Source: JAWXCE01 sp033764775
GTDB lineage: Bacteria > Pseudomonadota > Alphaproteobacteria > Rhizobiales > Rhodomicrobiaceae
DNA length: 64,000 nt
NCBI GenBank assembly: GCA_033764775.1
Contig: JANRIQ010000014.1
Location: forward strand, 1-64,000
Reading direction: 5' to 3'
Shown: piece after piece, positions 25,759-37,292 of the stretch
Layout: every line of letters starts with the position of its first letter
Position numbering within the stretch: the first letter of the stretch is position 1
Position numbers and translations under genes: made by a program
Notes under the pieces: model-generated
What the model was told of the DNA's origin: nothing
Databases searched by the model: none
Seen by the model: only the letters and a program-made list of their open reading frames with translations

Positions 25759-26754
25759 CTATTGTGTTTTCACGCGCTCAGCTGGGCGCGGCGCATCCAG
25801 CCCTGAGCGGATTTGCGCGCCGCGGTTCCGGCCGGTGCACACCAGAAAGCGCAAGGACTCCTCATGTGCGAAGCGCTTCTTCGCCGCCTCGCTCACGCTG
25901 TGCGCATGCTCGCTGGAGGAGAGGAACGCGAAGCCGGTGGGACCCCAGGACGTCTGGCCAAGCCCGTGTACCCCATGCGCTTCGAGCCAGGCAAGCACTT
26001 CCGCGACGCGCGGGCTGGTGAAACGGCGGCCGCCCTGATGCGGCGCGAAATAGTCGCCCATGCGCCGCTGCAACTCGCCAATGGCGCGGCCGAAGCCGTC
26101 GATGTCGCGCTCGGCGAGACAGGGGAGCGCTTGCATCACGGCCAGGCGGCACATGGCGCCGGCGTCCGCCTCGCTCATCGGGGCGAGCGTCTGGAAAGCC
26201 GAGGCTTCCGCATGCCCGGAGCGGCCTGTCATGGAGGTGTCGAAGATGAGCAGCACGCGCCACTCCGGGGGAAACGGCAGCCGCGAGAGCACGGGCGGGG
26301 TCGCGCCGTCGGGCCCGCGCCCGCCGTCGAGCACCACGCCGCCGCCCTCGAACGCGCCGAGGCCGATCCCCGAGCGGGCGCCCCGATCAAGGATCCTGGC
26401 GATCTCCGACGCGCTGACCGCCAGCCGCTCCAGCGCGCAAAAGGCCGAGCCGGTCGCCAGCGCCAGTTGCGTGCCGGAGCCGAAGCCGATATGGGCCGGG
26501 ATCGCCCGGTCGATCACGGCGCGATAGGCCGCCCGGCGCTTGAAATGCGCGCAAAGGGTCTCCAAGAAGCCGATCACGCGGGCCGCCTCGGGGCCGTTGG
26601 CGCTGAGGCCGTCGCCGCGCGAGAGGGTGAGCTTGGTCGACGGGCGGTTGAGCGCGAGGCCGATGCTGCCGAATTTGCGCCCGAGGCCGAAGTTGAGGTC
26701 GAGGAAGCTTAAGTGCAGCCGCGCGGGCGCCTTTACCGTAATCACGTCAGACAT
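25759..26754 (-). CDS. Beta-ribofuranosylaminobenzene 5'-phosphate synthase (beta-RFAPS)
   Basis: This GHMP-fold protein has ITVKAPARLHLSFLDLN, RKFGSIGLALN and the ATP-loop-like AHIGFGSGTQLALATGSAF, as in archaeal and methylotroph beta-RFAPS (Orf4). It joins p-aminobenzoate to PRPP with loss of CO2, the first committed step of H4MPT synthesis. The ATG at 26754 and a TTG two codons earlier are both possible; a GGGAGGA upstream is better spaced for the TTG. It is the first gene of the H4MPT operon, divergent from pcd. Confidence 0.93.
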   Translation of the reverse strand: MSDVITVKAPARLHLSFLDLNFGLGRKFGSIGLALNRPSTKLTLSRGDGLSANGPEAARVIGFLETLCAHFKRRAAYRAVIDRAIPAHIGFGSGTQLALATGSAFCALERLAVSASEIARILDRGARSGIGLGAFEGGGVVLDGGRGPDGATPPVLSRLPFPPEWRVLLIFDTSMTGRSGHAEASAFQTLAPMSEADAGAMCRLAVMQALPCLAERDIDGFGRAIGELQRRMGDYFAPHQGGRRFTSPRVAEVLAWLEAHGVHGLGQTSWGPTGFAFLSSSEHAHSVSEAAKKRFAHEESLRFLVCTGRNRGAQIRSGLDAPRPAERVKTQ

Positions 26755-26855
26755 GTTCAACGGCGTCCTCCCGCGTTTTGGCCGAAAGGCGGCGCGCTTC
26801 CCTACGCCCGATTAGCGTCTATACTATGAAGCTTGTTCCCAAAGAGGCAATGATA

Positions 26856-27242
26856 ATGGCCGAAAAAACCTACGCACGCGAAGAGATCGAGGCGCGGCTT
26901 CAGGCGGAGTTGCCGCATTGGCGGCTGGATGCGGACGGCTGGATCAAGCGCATCTACCGCACCCACGGCTGGAAGGGCACGCTGATGGTGATCAACACCG
27001 TGGGGCATCTGGCGGAGGCGGCCTGGCACCATCCGGACATCACGGCCTCCTATGCCTGGGTCGAGGTGCGGCTGTCCACCCACTCGGCGAAGGGGATCAC
27101 CGAGAAGGACTTGGCGCTCGCGAAAAAGATCGAGGAGGTCGTGCACTGGCACCCGGCGGCGGACGGCGGCGCGCTGGAGGGCACGCCGGAGAAGGATCAG
27201 CGCTTCGCCTACATCAAATATGACGAGGCGAAAGACGGCTAG
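26856..27242 (+). CDS. Pterin-4a-carbinolamine dehydratase-like protein
   Basis: The 128-residue protein fits the PCD/DCoH fold: EARLQAELPHWRLDADGWIKRIY, then the active-site block EAAWHHPDITASYAWVEVRLSTH and GITEKDLALAKKIEEV. The family dehydrates 4a-hydroxytetrahydropterins; in H4MPT bacteria a pcd gene lies with the cofactor genes, and here it is divergent from the beta-RFAPS operon. I chose the ATG at 26856, preceded by AGAGG at about 8 bases; a TATACT at 26820-26825 could be its -10. The stop overlaps the argJ stop by 4 bases. Confidence 0.85.
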   Translation: MAEKTYAREEIEARLQAELPHWRLDADGWIKRIYRTHGWKGTLMVINTVGHLAEAAWHHPDITASYAWVEVRLSTHSAKGITEKDLALAKKIEEVVHWHPAADGGALEGTPEKDQRFAYIKYDEAKDG

Positions 27243-28480
27243 CTGCGATAGTCGGCGTTGATCTTGATGTAGTCGGCGGTGAGGTCGCAGCCCCACACCG
27301 TCGCCCGGCCCGCTCCGCCCGCGCCGCAATCGACGCGAATGACGATTTCGCGGCCCTTCACATAAGCCGCGCCTAGCGCCTCGCGATAGTCGGGATGCAC
27401 CATGCCGTTCGCGGCGACGGGCGTGTCGCCGAACCAGATGCACAGCTTGTCGCGGTCGGCGGCCTCGCCGGATTTGCCGACCGCCATGACGACGCGCCCC
27501 CAGTTCGGGTCTTCCCCGGCGATGGCGGTTTTGACGAGCGGCGAGTTGGCGACGGCGAGCCCGATGCGGCGGGCGGCCGCGTCGCTCTCCGCGCCCTCCA
27601 CATGCACCTCGATGAGCTTGGAGACGCCCTCCCCGTCCTTCACCACCTGCAACGCGAGATCGAGCATCAGCGCGTGGAGAGCGAGAGAGAAACCGGCGAG
27701 AAGCGGGTCGTGCGCGAAGGCGATGTCGGGCGCCCCGCGTTTGGCCGCCGCGCCGGTTGCAAACATCAGCAGCGTGTCGCTGGTGGAGGTGTCGCTGTCC
27801 ACCGTGATGGCGTTGAACGTGGTCGCGGCGTGCTCGCGCAGGAGCGCGGTCAGCGCGTCGGCGGCGATGGGCGCATCGGTGAAGACGAAGGCGAGCATCG
27901 TCGCCATATCGGGCGCGATCATGCCGGAGCCTTTGGCGACGCCGTTCAGCGTCACGGGAACGCCGCCGATATGGGCGGCGCGCGTCGCGAGCTTCGGATA
28001 GGTGTCCGTCGTCATGATGGCGCGGGCGGCGTCCTCGAAAGCATCCGCCCTCGCCTCGCCGGCCAGGCGCTGCAAGACGCCGTCGAACTTCGCCGGGCTG
28101 AGCGGTTCGCCGATAACGCCCGTTGACGCGATAAACACCTCCGCCGGCGCGCAGCCGACGGACGCGGCGGCCATCGACGCCGTCGCATGCACTGTCTCGA
28201 CGCCGCGCATGCCGGTGAAGGCGTTCGAGTTGCCGGAGTTGACGACGAGCGCCCGCGCCCGGCCATGGGCTATCTGCTCTCGGCACCACAGCACCGGCGC
28301 GGACGCGGTGCGCGACTGGGTGAAGACGCCGCCCGCCGTCGTCCCCTCGTCAAAGACCGCAAGGAGCAGGTCCTTGCGGTTCTTATAGCGAATGCCGGCC
28401 TCGGCCGCCGCCAGCCTTGCGCCCTCGATGGGCGGGAGCCGGGGCGGGGCGTCCGGGGCAAAGGGCGAGCGTTTGCCCAT
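27239..28480 (-). CDS. argJ: Bifunctional ornithine acetyltransferase / N-acetylglutamate synthase
   Basis: A 413-residue ArgJ with GNSNAFTG near residue 86 and the autocleavage block KGSGMIAPDMATML, where the Thr becomes the nucleophile of the beta subunit, then TVDSDTSTSDTLL. It transfers acetyl from N-acetylornithine to glutamate and can make N-acetylglutamate, giving a cyclic arginine pathway. It follows the parvulin gene after 6 bases, so it is probably in the same transcript. Confidence 0.96.
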   Translation of the reverse strand: MGKRSPFAPDAPPRLPPIEGARLAAAEAGIRYKNRKDLLLAVFDEGTTAGGVFTQSRTASAPVLWCREQIAHGRARALVVNSGNSNAFTGMRGVETVHATASMAAASVGCAPAEVFIASTGVIGEPLSPAKFDGVLQRLAGEARADAFEDAARAIMTTDTYPKLATRAAHIGGVPVTLNGVAKGSGMIAPDMATMLAFVFTDAPIAADALTALLREHAATTFNAITVDSDTSTSDTLLMFATGAAAKRGAPDIAFAHDPLLAGFSLALHALMLDLALQVVKDGEGVSKLIEVHVEGAESDAAARRIGLAVANSPLVKTAIAGEDPNWGRVVMAVGKSGEAADRDKLCIWFGDTPVAANGMVHPDYREALGAAYVKGREIVIRVDCGAGGAGRATVWGCDLTADYIKINADYRS

Positions 28481-28486
28481 CGACGG

Positions 28487-29335
28487 TTATTTCGGCTGCG
28501 CCTGGGCGCCGGCCGCCTCTTCCTCAATGACCTTTTTCACTTCAGGGTCGAGGATTTCGATTTTGGAGGAGCCGCGCAGCCCCTGAACCATCTCCTGCAG
28601 CTTCGACTGCACGAGCGAGGCGGTGATCTGATCCTTGACCTCGTCAAACGCCGGCAGCGCACGCTCGCGCACATCGTCCACGCGGATAATATGCCAGCCG
28701 AACTCGGTCTTGACGGGAGCCGAGGTCTCGCCCTTCTTCATAGCGAATGCGGCGTCTTCGAACTCCTTCACCATCTGGTTGCGGGTGAAGTATCCGAGAT
28801 CGCCTCCGGAGCCGCCCGAGCCGGTGTCGAGGGATTTGGTTTTCGCGATCTCGCCGAAGTCGGCCCCGCCGGACAGCTCTTTAATAATGGCTTTCGCCTC
28901 GTCCTCGGTCTTGACGAGGATGTGCTTGGCGGAGACTTCCTGCTCGGGCTTCAGCTTGGCCACCTGCTCCTGGTAAACGGCCTTGGCGGCGGCTTCCGTC
29001 ACCTGCTCCTTGCCCTTTTTCTCGATGAACAGGTCGCGCAGGGCGCGCAGCTTGAAGTAGTTGATCCGGCTCTCGAAATCAGGGCCGGCGTCGAGTTTCT
29101 CCTTGCGCGCGGCGGAGGCCAGCAGATGCGCTTCGATCAGATACTCGACGATGACGCGACGGCGCGCCTCCACAGGCAAACCGGCGATGACGGAGCCGAA
29201 CTCGGTTTCGGCGATGGCGACCTCCGCCTCGCTGATGTCCTGTCCATTCACGCGCGCCACGGGACCCGCGGCTTGGACGCCCAACGGGGCGAGAAGCGCA
29301 GCCGCGGCGGCTGCCAAAAATAAAGAGCGTAGCAT
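28487..29335 (-). CDS. Parvulin-type peptidyl-prolyl isomerase, periplasmic
   Basis: A Sec signal peptide (about residues 1-23, ending VQAAG) leads into a SurA-N-like helical region (VARVNGQDISEAEVAIAE...) and a parvulin domain at about 136-228: VSAKHILVKTEDEAKAI, GGDLGYFTRNQMVKEFEDAAFAM, VKTEFGWHIIRVDD. It probably chaperones outer-membrane or secreted proteins. A GTG one codon earlier is possible. The gene is divergent from secA, which moves such proteins across the inner membrane. Confidence 0.92.
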   Translation of the reverse strand: MLRSLFLAAAAAALLAPLGVQAAGPVARVNGQDISEAEVAIAETEFGSVIAGLPVEARRRVIVEYLIEAHLLASAARKEKLDAGPDFESRINYFKLRALRDLFIEKKGKEQVTEAAAKAVYQEQVAKLKPEQEVSAKHILVKTEDEAKAIIKELSGGADFGEIAKTKSLDTGSGGSGGDLGYFTRNQMVKEFEDAAFAMKKGETSAPVKTEFGWHIIRVDDVRERALPAFDEVKDQITASLVQSKLQEMVQGLRGSSKIEILDPEVKKVIEEEAAGAQAQPK

Positions 29336-29671
29336 CACGGTTTTCCCTCAGCCGTTACAACAATCCGATCGCCTTGGCGCTATGATGAAACTGTGGTCGC
29401 GGCGCGGCGAAACTGGGTTTGACAGACCTTTATCGTCACCGGCGCTGGCCTTGCGCGAGAAGGGCCTCGCGTTGACAAGGCGAGCGCACCAACCTATCTC
29501 TCAAAATGCAGAGCTTGACGCCAAGGGCCATAAACCCCTTGCACAAAAATCCCGCAAGCTTTTTATATCAAGCGATCGTATCGCAGGCGGCGAACGCGCG
29601 CAAAAGCCGATGACGCATGGACGGCGCCGAGGACGGCTCGCGCGCCGTTAAAGACATTACAAGGCTGGGTC
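29336..29671. promoter_or_regulatory. Divergent intergenic region upstream of secA
   Basis: No gene is convincing in these 336 bases. A candidate secA promoter is TTGCAC at 29539-29544 and TTATAT at 29563-29568, spaced 18 bases. A TTGACA at about 29420 has no clear -10 partner. Confidence 0.35.
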
Positions 29672-32605
<2,934 letters not shown>

Positions 32606-32618
32606 ACCGCGACGGCCG

Positions 32619-32981
32619 CTAATAAAGCCTGCCGCCGTTCGGCACCGGCATGCTTGGCCCAATGAGCACCACCTCGCCCTCCGCATCGGGAAAGCCGAGG
32701 GTGAGAGCCTCCGACATGAACGGCCCGATCTGACGCGGCGGAAAGTTGACGACCGCCGCGACCTGCCGCCCAATGAGAGCCTCCGGCGCATAGTGCTTGA
32801 CGATCTGAGCCGAGCTTTTCTTCACCCCGATTTCGGGGCCGAAATCGATCCAAAGCTGCAACGCTGGCTTGCGCGCTTTTGGGAACGGCTTGGCGTCCAC
32901 CACCGTGCCGACGCGGATGTCCACCCGCAGAAAATCCTCGATGCCGATCTGCGGCGCGACGCCAGCGTCCGGTTTGCTCAT
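32619..32981 (-). CDS. CsaA-like tRNA-binding-domain protein
   Basis: The 120-residue protein is a stand-alone tRNA-binding OB fold: FLRVDIRVGTVVDAKPFPKARKPALQLWIDFG, then SSAQIVKHYAPEALIGRQVAAVVNFPPRQIGPFMSEALTLG and PVPNGGRLY. This matches CsaA, a dimeric chaperone-like protein linked to export in some bacteria; its neighbour here is secA, convergent with it. The ATG overlaps the stop of the TetR gene (ATGA). Confidence 0.9.
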   Translation of the reverse strand: MSKPDAGVAPQIGIEDFLRVDIRVGTVVDAKPFPKARKPALQLWIDFGPEIGVKKSSAQIVKHYAPEALIGRQVAAVVNFPPRQIGPFMSEALTLGFPDAEGEVVLIGPSMPVPNGGRLY

Positions 32982-33715
32982 GACGCGACCACAGGCGCGC
33001 CGCCTGCATCGGACGGCGGGGGCGGCGGCGCTTGCGGCGCCGGCTCGACGGGCGGCTGCCCCGCGGAGGTCGGCGAGCGCGACGCCCTTCCCGAGCGCAT
33101 GGCGCTCCTCATAGCGGCGGCGAACCGCTCGGCCGCGCCCGATGCGGCGTCCGCCCGTTTCGCCCAACCCTCCGCGCGCCGCAACTGGCGGTCGAGCGCG
33201 GCCATCGTCCGCGCCATGCCCGGATCGGAATCGTCTAGCCAGATGCGGAAAACGCGGGCGTAGATGGCCGTCATCGCCTTCACCCGCACGGCGCCGCCGA
33301 GCCCATCGGCGGGAACCCCCGCGGCGGCGAGCATCCAATACTGCGACGCCGCGACCGGCCCAGCCTGCGCGAAAGCCGCGCCCAGATCGCCGCGCTCGTC
33401 CGCCAGAATGCGCTGGATGGCGGGCTTATACGGCGCCAGCGTCTCGAACCGCGTCATCAGGATGTCGAACAGCCGATCGCGCGGCGCGGCGGCCATGTCC
33501 TCGGGTTTGAGGGCGTTCAACACGCGGTCGTCGATGATACGGGTGAACGCCGCGAGAATTTGCGGCTTGCTTTGAAACACAGGACGAAGCGAGGTCAGCG
33601 CAACGCCGGCCTCGGCGGCGACGTCGGCGAGGCTCGCCCCCCTCCACCCTTGCCGCGCGGCGACGCGCATCGCCGCCTCGACCAGGCTCTCCCGCAGGTT
33701 TGAAGGCTCTGTCAT
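32978..33715 (-). CDS. TetR-family regulator
   Basis: An N-terminal TetR helix-turn-helix is visible (LVEAAMRVAARQGWRGASLADVAAEAGVALTSLRPVFQSKPQILAAF), followed by a helical ligand-binding domain and a Pro-rich C-terminal tail (APQAPPPPPSDAGG). Some alphaproteobacterial proteins of this layout resemble COQ9, so a non-regulatory role cannot be excluded. I chose the ATG at 33715, just after the ChaC stop, giving 245 residues. Confidence 0.82.
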   Translation of the reverse strand: MTEPSNLRESLVEAAMRVAARQGWRGASLADVAAEAGVALTSLRPVFQSKPQILAAFTRIIDDRVLNALKPEDMAAAPRDRLFDILMTRFETLAPYKPAIQRILADERGDLGAAFAQAGPVAASQYWMLAAAGVPADGLGGAVRVKAMTAIYARVFRIWLDDSDPGMARTMAALDRQLRRAEGWAKRADAASGAAERFAAAMRSAMRSGRASRSPTSAGQPPVEPAPQAPPPPPSDAGGAPVVAS

Positions 33716-33716
33716 G

Positions 33717-34325
33717 TCACATCTCCTTCTCGGCCGCCCCCGCGACGCTCGCATCGTCGAGCGCCTCGCCGCCGAACGTGGGCCGCAGCCAGCGCTTTTT
33801 GTTGCGCCCGAGCATCGTCATCAAACGCTCCAGATGAGGCTCATTGATGTTCATGTCGCGCAAATGCGCCGCCGTGTTCATAACGTAATCCACATTGCGG
33901 CCGGATTTCCCTCGCGCGCGCCGAACGATGCTCGCTTGGATGCACAATGGCAAGCGCCCGGCGTATTGGCGGTGCGCCCGGTTCACCATGTAGGCCTGCG
34001 CCCGCACGGTGCGGCCTGAGCCGTCCAGAAGGGTGACGGGCTTCAGCGCCTGATTATAGACCTTCGTCACCTGCTCGCGCGCCCGCAGATATGCCGCAAC
34101 AGTCCGCATTGCGCGCTGGGGGACGTGATAGGCCACGCCCTCGCACGCGCCGGACACGTCCAGCCCAAACACCAAGCCGGGAAAGCGGCGGGTTCCGCGA
34201 TGATTGACGGAGTAAACGCATAAAGCCCGGTGCGCTCCCTCAAGCCGCGCGCGCGTCGCGTAATCGAACTCGAACCCCGGCTTCCACATCAAGGAGCCGT
34301 ACCCAAAAACCCACCAGCCCGCCAT
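33717..34325 (-). CDS. ChaC-type gamma-glutamylcyclotransferase
   Basis: WVFGYGSLMWKPGFEFD at the start is the nucleotide-like glycine motif of the ChaC family, followed by HRGTRRFPGLVFGLDVSGACEGVAYHV. ChaC enzymes cleave glutathione to 5-oxoproline and Cys-Gly in the cytosol. The ATG at 34325 places the motif at residue 7 as usual and gives 202 residues. It is the second of a run of minus-strand genes leading to csaA. Confidence 0.9.
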   Translation of the reverse strand: MAGWWVFGYGSLMWKPGFEFDYATRARLEGAHRALCVYSVNHRGTRRFPGLVFGLDVSGACEGVAYHVPQRAMRTVAAYLRAREQVTKVYNQALKPVTLLDGSGRTVRAQAYMVNRAHRQYAGRLPLCIQASIVRRARGKSGRNVDYVMNTAAHLRDMNINEPHLERLMTMLGRNKKRWLRPTFGGEALDDASVAGAAEKEM

Positions 34326-34414
34326 GCCTCGTCCCTGACAGAAATTCACGCGAGCCGTAACAAATGACTGATTTGCGCCAGCGCACACACCCGATTTGTA
34401 AAAATGCGACGGAA

Positions 34415-35341
34415 TTACCGCGATGCGGCGTCGTCGGACGCGCCCGCGACGGGCTCAGGCGCCGCCTGGCCGGCTTCGATCACCTGCCGCCGAATGGCGC
34501 GCGTGCGGGTGAACAGGCTGAACAGCGCATCGCCGTCTCCCCAGCGGATGGCCCGCTGCAGCGCAGTCAGGTCTTCGGTGAAGCGGCCCAGCATTTCGAG
34601 AACCGCTTCCTTGTTATTCAAAAAAATATCCCGCCACATCGTCGGATCGGAGGATGCGATGCGCGTAAAATCCCGAAAGCCCCCGGCGGAGAATTTGATC
34701 ACCTCGCGCGCGGTGACCGTTTCGAGATCGGACGCGGTGCCGACGATGTTGTAGGCAATGAGGTGCGGCACGTGGCTGGTGATGGCGAGCACCAGATCGT
34801 GATGCGCGGGCGTCATGGTCTCCACCTGCGCCCCCAGTCCGCGCCAGAAGGCCGCAACCGTCGCGGCGGCTGCGTCGTCCGTGGTCTCCAGCGGCGTGAG
34901 AATGCACCAACGATTGACGAAAAGATCGGCGACGCCGGAATCCGGACCTGAATGCTCAAGCCCCGCCACGGGATGCGCGGGCACGAAATGCGCGTGCGCC
35001 GGAATGTAAGGGGCGACGGCGGCGGCGACGGCGGCCTTCACCGAGCCCACGTCCGAAACAATCGCGCCCGGCTTCAGCCCTGGAGCCAGGTCAGCCGCGA
35101 CGGCCCCCATGGCGCCCACCGGCACGCAGAGAATGACCAGGTCGGCGCCGGCCGCCGCCCGCGCCGGATCGGCCGAAGCCTCGTCGGCGAGGCCAAGCTC
35201 CCGTAGGCGGCCACGCACCTCCTCGCTCCGATCAGCGACGCGCAGCTCGCGCGCAAGGCCGCGCTTGCGGGCGCCGCGCAGAATGGACGAGCCGATATGC
35301 CCGCCGCCGACGACGCATAGCCGCTCCACGCCCTCAGCCAT
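34415..35341 (-). CDS. Prephenate/arogenate dehydrogenase (cyclohexadienyl dehydrogenase)
   Basis: The Rossmann motif VVGGGHIGSSILRGARKRGL opens the protein and HPVAGLEHSGP marks the TyrA-family substrate domain, followed by ITSHVPHLIAYNIVG. It oxidatively decarboxylates prephenate or arogenate in tyrosine synthesis. The ATG at 35341 overlaps the 3' end of hisC by 8 bases, the usual arrangement in alphaproteobacteria, where the aminotransferase may also serve aromatic synthesis. 308 residues. Confidence 0.93.
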   Translation of the reverse strand: MAEGVERLCVVGGGHIGSSILRGARKRGLARELRVADRSEEVRGRLRELGLADEASADPARAAAGADLVILCVPVGAMGAVAADLAPGLKPGAIVSDVGSVKAAVAAAVAPYIPAHAHFVPAHPVAGLEHSGPDSGVADLFVNRWCILTPLETTDDAAAATVAAFWRGLGAQVETMTPAHHDLVLAITSHVPHLIAYNIVGTASDLETVTAREVIKFSAGGFRDFTRIASSDPTMWRDIFLNNKEAVLEMLGRFTEDLTALQRAIRWGDGDALFSLFTRTRAIRRQVIEAGQAAPEPVAGASDDAASR

Positions 35342-36443
35342 GACGCGTCTGCACGAACTCCGCCAGCGCGGCGGCAACGGCGCGGTTCTCCGCCTCCAGA
35401 CCGATGGTGATGCGCAGGCAATCGGGCAATCCATAGCCGGACGCGCGTCGCACGATGATTCGCCGTTCGGCCAGGAAAGCATCGGCTTCGGACGAGGTCA
35501 GCCCCGGCGCGTCGGGAAAGCGCACGAGAAGGAAATTGGCGACGCTCGGGACGACGCTGAGCCCGCTCCGCGCGATCTCGGCGGCGAGCCACTCGCGCCA
35601 GCGGGCGTTGTGCTCAGCCGCCGCGTCCAGATGCGCGCGGTCGCCAAGCGATGCGATGGCGGCGGCCATGCCAGGCCCCGACACGTTGAACGGGCTGCGG
35701 ATGCGGTTGAGCGTTTCCGCCACGCCCGCCGGGCAGTAGGCCCAGCCGACCCGCGCGCTGGCGAGGCCATGGATTTTGGAGAACGTGCGCGTCATCACCG
35801 TATTAGACGTCTCGGCGACGAGGGCGGCGCCGGCGTCGTAGTCCGCCTCGCGCACATATTCGGCGTAGGCCCCGTCAAGCACGAGGAGCACGCGATCCGG
35901 CAGCCCGGCGCGCAACCGCCGCACCTCCGACCCCGGAATGTAGGTGCCCGTTGGGTTGTTCGGATTGGCGATAAACACCATACGCGTGCGGGGCGTGACG
36001 CGCGCGAGGATGGCGTCTACGTCGGCTGTCAGATCGGTCTCGGGCGCAACCACCGGCGTCGCCCCGATGGCGAGGATTACGATGCGATAAACGGTGAAGC
36101 CGTGCTCGGTGTAAATCGCCTCGTCGCCGGGGTCGAGATAGGCCTGGGCCAAGTAATGGAAGAGTTCGTCGGAGCCGTTGCCGCATACGATGCGCGCAGG
36201 GTCGAGGCCGTAGGTCTCCCCGATGGCGTTGCGCAAGGCCCGGGCCGAGCCGTCCGGATAGCGGTCGAGCGCGGCGGCGGCTCGCACATACGCCTCTCGC
36301 GCGGCGGGGCTGGGGCCGAGCGGCGTCTCGTTGGACGACAGCTTCACGACGGGCGCGACGCCGGGAAGCGAACTGCGCCCTGGCGTGTAAACGTCGATGT
36401 TGCCTATGGAAGGCCGCGCCTTCAACGCGCCACCGGTCTCCAA
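35334..36443 (-). CDS. hisC: Histidinol-phosphate aminotransferase
   Basis: A PLP fold-type I aminotransferase: KLSSNETPLGPSP, CGNGSDELFHYLAQAYL, FIANPNNPTGTYIP, and TRTFSKIHGLASARVGW with the PLP lysine. The enzyme acts in histidine synthesis, and in this position next to a prephenate dehydrogenase it may also transaminate aromatic 2-oxo acids. No ATG fits; I chose the TTG at 36443, which has AAGGAG 6 bases upstream and gives 369 residues, the normal length. Confidence 0.93.
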   Translation of the reverse strand: METGGALKARPSIGNIDVYTPGRSSLPGVAPVVKLSSNETPLGPSPAAREAYVRAAAALDRYPDGSARALRNAIGETYGLDPARIVCGNGSDELFHYLAQAYLDPGDEAIYTEHGFTVYRIVILAIGATPVVAPETDLTADVDAILARVTPRTRMVFIANPNNPTGTYIPGSEVRRLRAGLPDRVLLVLDGAYAEYVREADYDAGAALVAETSNTVMTRTFSKIHGLASARVGWAYCPAGVAETLNRIRSPFNVSGPGMAAAIASLGDRAHLDAAAEHNARWREWLAAEIARSGLSVVPSVANFLLVRFPDAPGLTSSEADAFLAERRIIVRRASGYGLPDCLRITIGLEAENRAVAAALAEFVQTRHG

Positions 36444-36676
36444 CGCCTGCTCCTTTTCATCATGGAATGGGCCGGACTCATGCCAGAGCCAACAGGCGCC
36501 GGCAAGGGCTAGTTTTACGCGCCCGCTGACGACGGCCAACCCGGGTCGCGGCTACGCTTGATGCAGGCATAAGTTGTAAAATACGATTCTTTGCCGCTCT
36601 TGATTGTGCTAGATGATGATCCGGCCGGGAGCGATCGCGTCGCCCCGGTCACGTCGTCAACGAGGGGGTAGGTCAC

Positions 36677-37183
36677 ATGAAATACGCATTCGCAGCCATC
36701 GTCGGCGCAGCGGCCGTCGCGTCCGCGCTGATCGCGCCGGCCGTCGCGCAATCCACCTTCAACAAATCCTCGAACGGCGTCGCGGCCAAAGTGCAGGCGA
36801 CGCCATCGCAGGAAGCCGCGGCGCTCGCCCAGACGCGCTGCGTCGAACTCATCAAGCAGCAATCAGCGTTCGACCGCAGCATCGCCGGGTACAACGCCAA
36901 GGCCCGCGAGCTGGAGGGCAAAGCCAAGGCGCTGCCGCAAAACGCCTCGCTCACCCGCGGCTCCGAGAAGTGCAAGAACCAGGCTGAGCAGTTGCAAGCG
37001 TTGCAGCAGAACGGCGCGGAGCATTTGGCGTATCTCGACAACATCGCGGAAAGCGTGAAGCTTTGCCCGTCCTCCATGGCCGAGAAGCTGACCGCGGCGC
37101 AGATCGCGATCAAGAAATCCCATGAGGTGATCGAGCGTGTCGCCATCGCCACGGAAGGCTCGCTCGCCAGCTTCTGCAAATAG
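36677..37183 (+). CDS. Unknown exported protein with four cysteines
   Basis: A signal peptide (KYAFAAIVGAAAVASALIAPAVAQ) is followed by a 144-residue helical domain with four spaced cysteines (RCVEL, KCKNQ, LCPSS, FCK), which could form two disulfides in the periplasm. AGGGGG precedes the ATG, and a terminator follows, so it is a single-gene unit. I do not recognise the family. Confidence 0.75.
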   Translation: MKYAFAAIVGAAAVASALIAPAVAQSTFNKSSNGVAAKVQATPSQEAAALAQTRCVELIKQQSAFDRSIAGYNAKARELEGKAKALPQNASLTRGSEKCKNQAEQLQALQQNGAEHLAYLDNIAESVKLCPSSMAEKLTAAQIAIKKSHEVIERVAIATEGSLASFCK

Positions 37184-37191
37184 AAACAGGC

Positions 37192-37232
37192 GCAAGCCGC
37201 CCGGTCGCGCCCGACAGGCGGCTTGTGTTTTC
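37192..37232 (+). terminator. Intrinsic terminator after the exported-protein gene
   Basis: CAAGCCGCC (37193-37201) pairs with GGCGGCTTG (37217-37225) and is followed by TGTTTT. It lies 9 bases past the stop at 37183. Confidence 0.75.
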
Positions 37233-37292
37233 CACCGCGATGTCTCACATCTGCTCGATCGGTAGCGGGCATCGAGCTCTCGGAGGAAAGCC

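Noticed and set aside
26802..28289. 495-codon minus-strand ORF over argJ and pcd
   Set aside because: It is out of frame with argJ on the same strand and antisense to pcd; the translated sequence is Arg-rich and has no recognisable domain.
37184..37292. Possible SAM riboswitch upstream of metX
   Set aside because: metX in alphaproteobacteria often has a SAM-II element, but I could not match its conserved pairing or sequence in this 109-base gap, and part of it is the terminator of the upstream gene.
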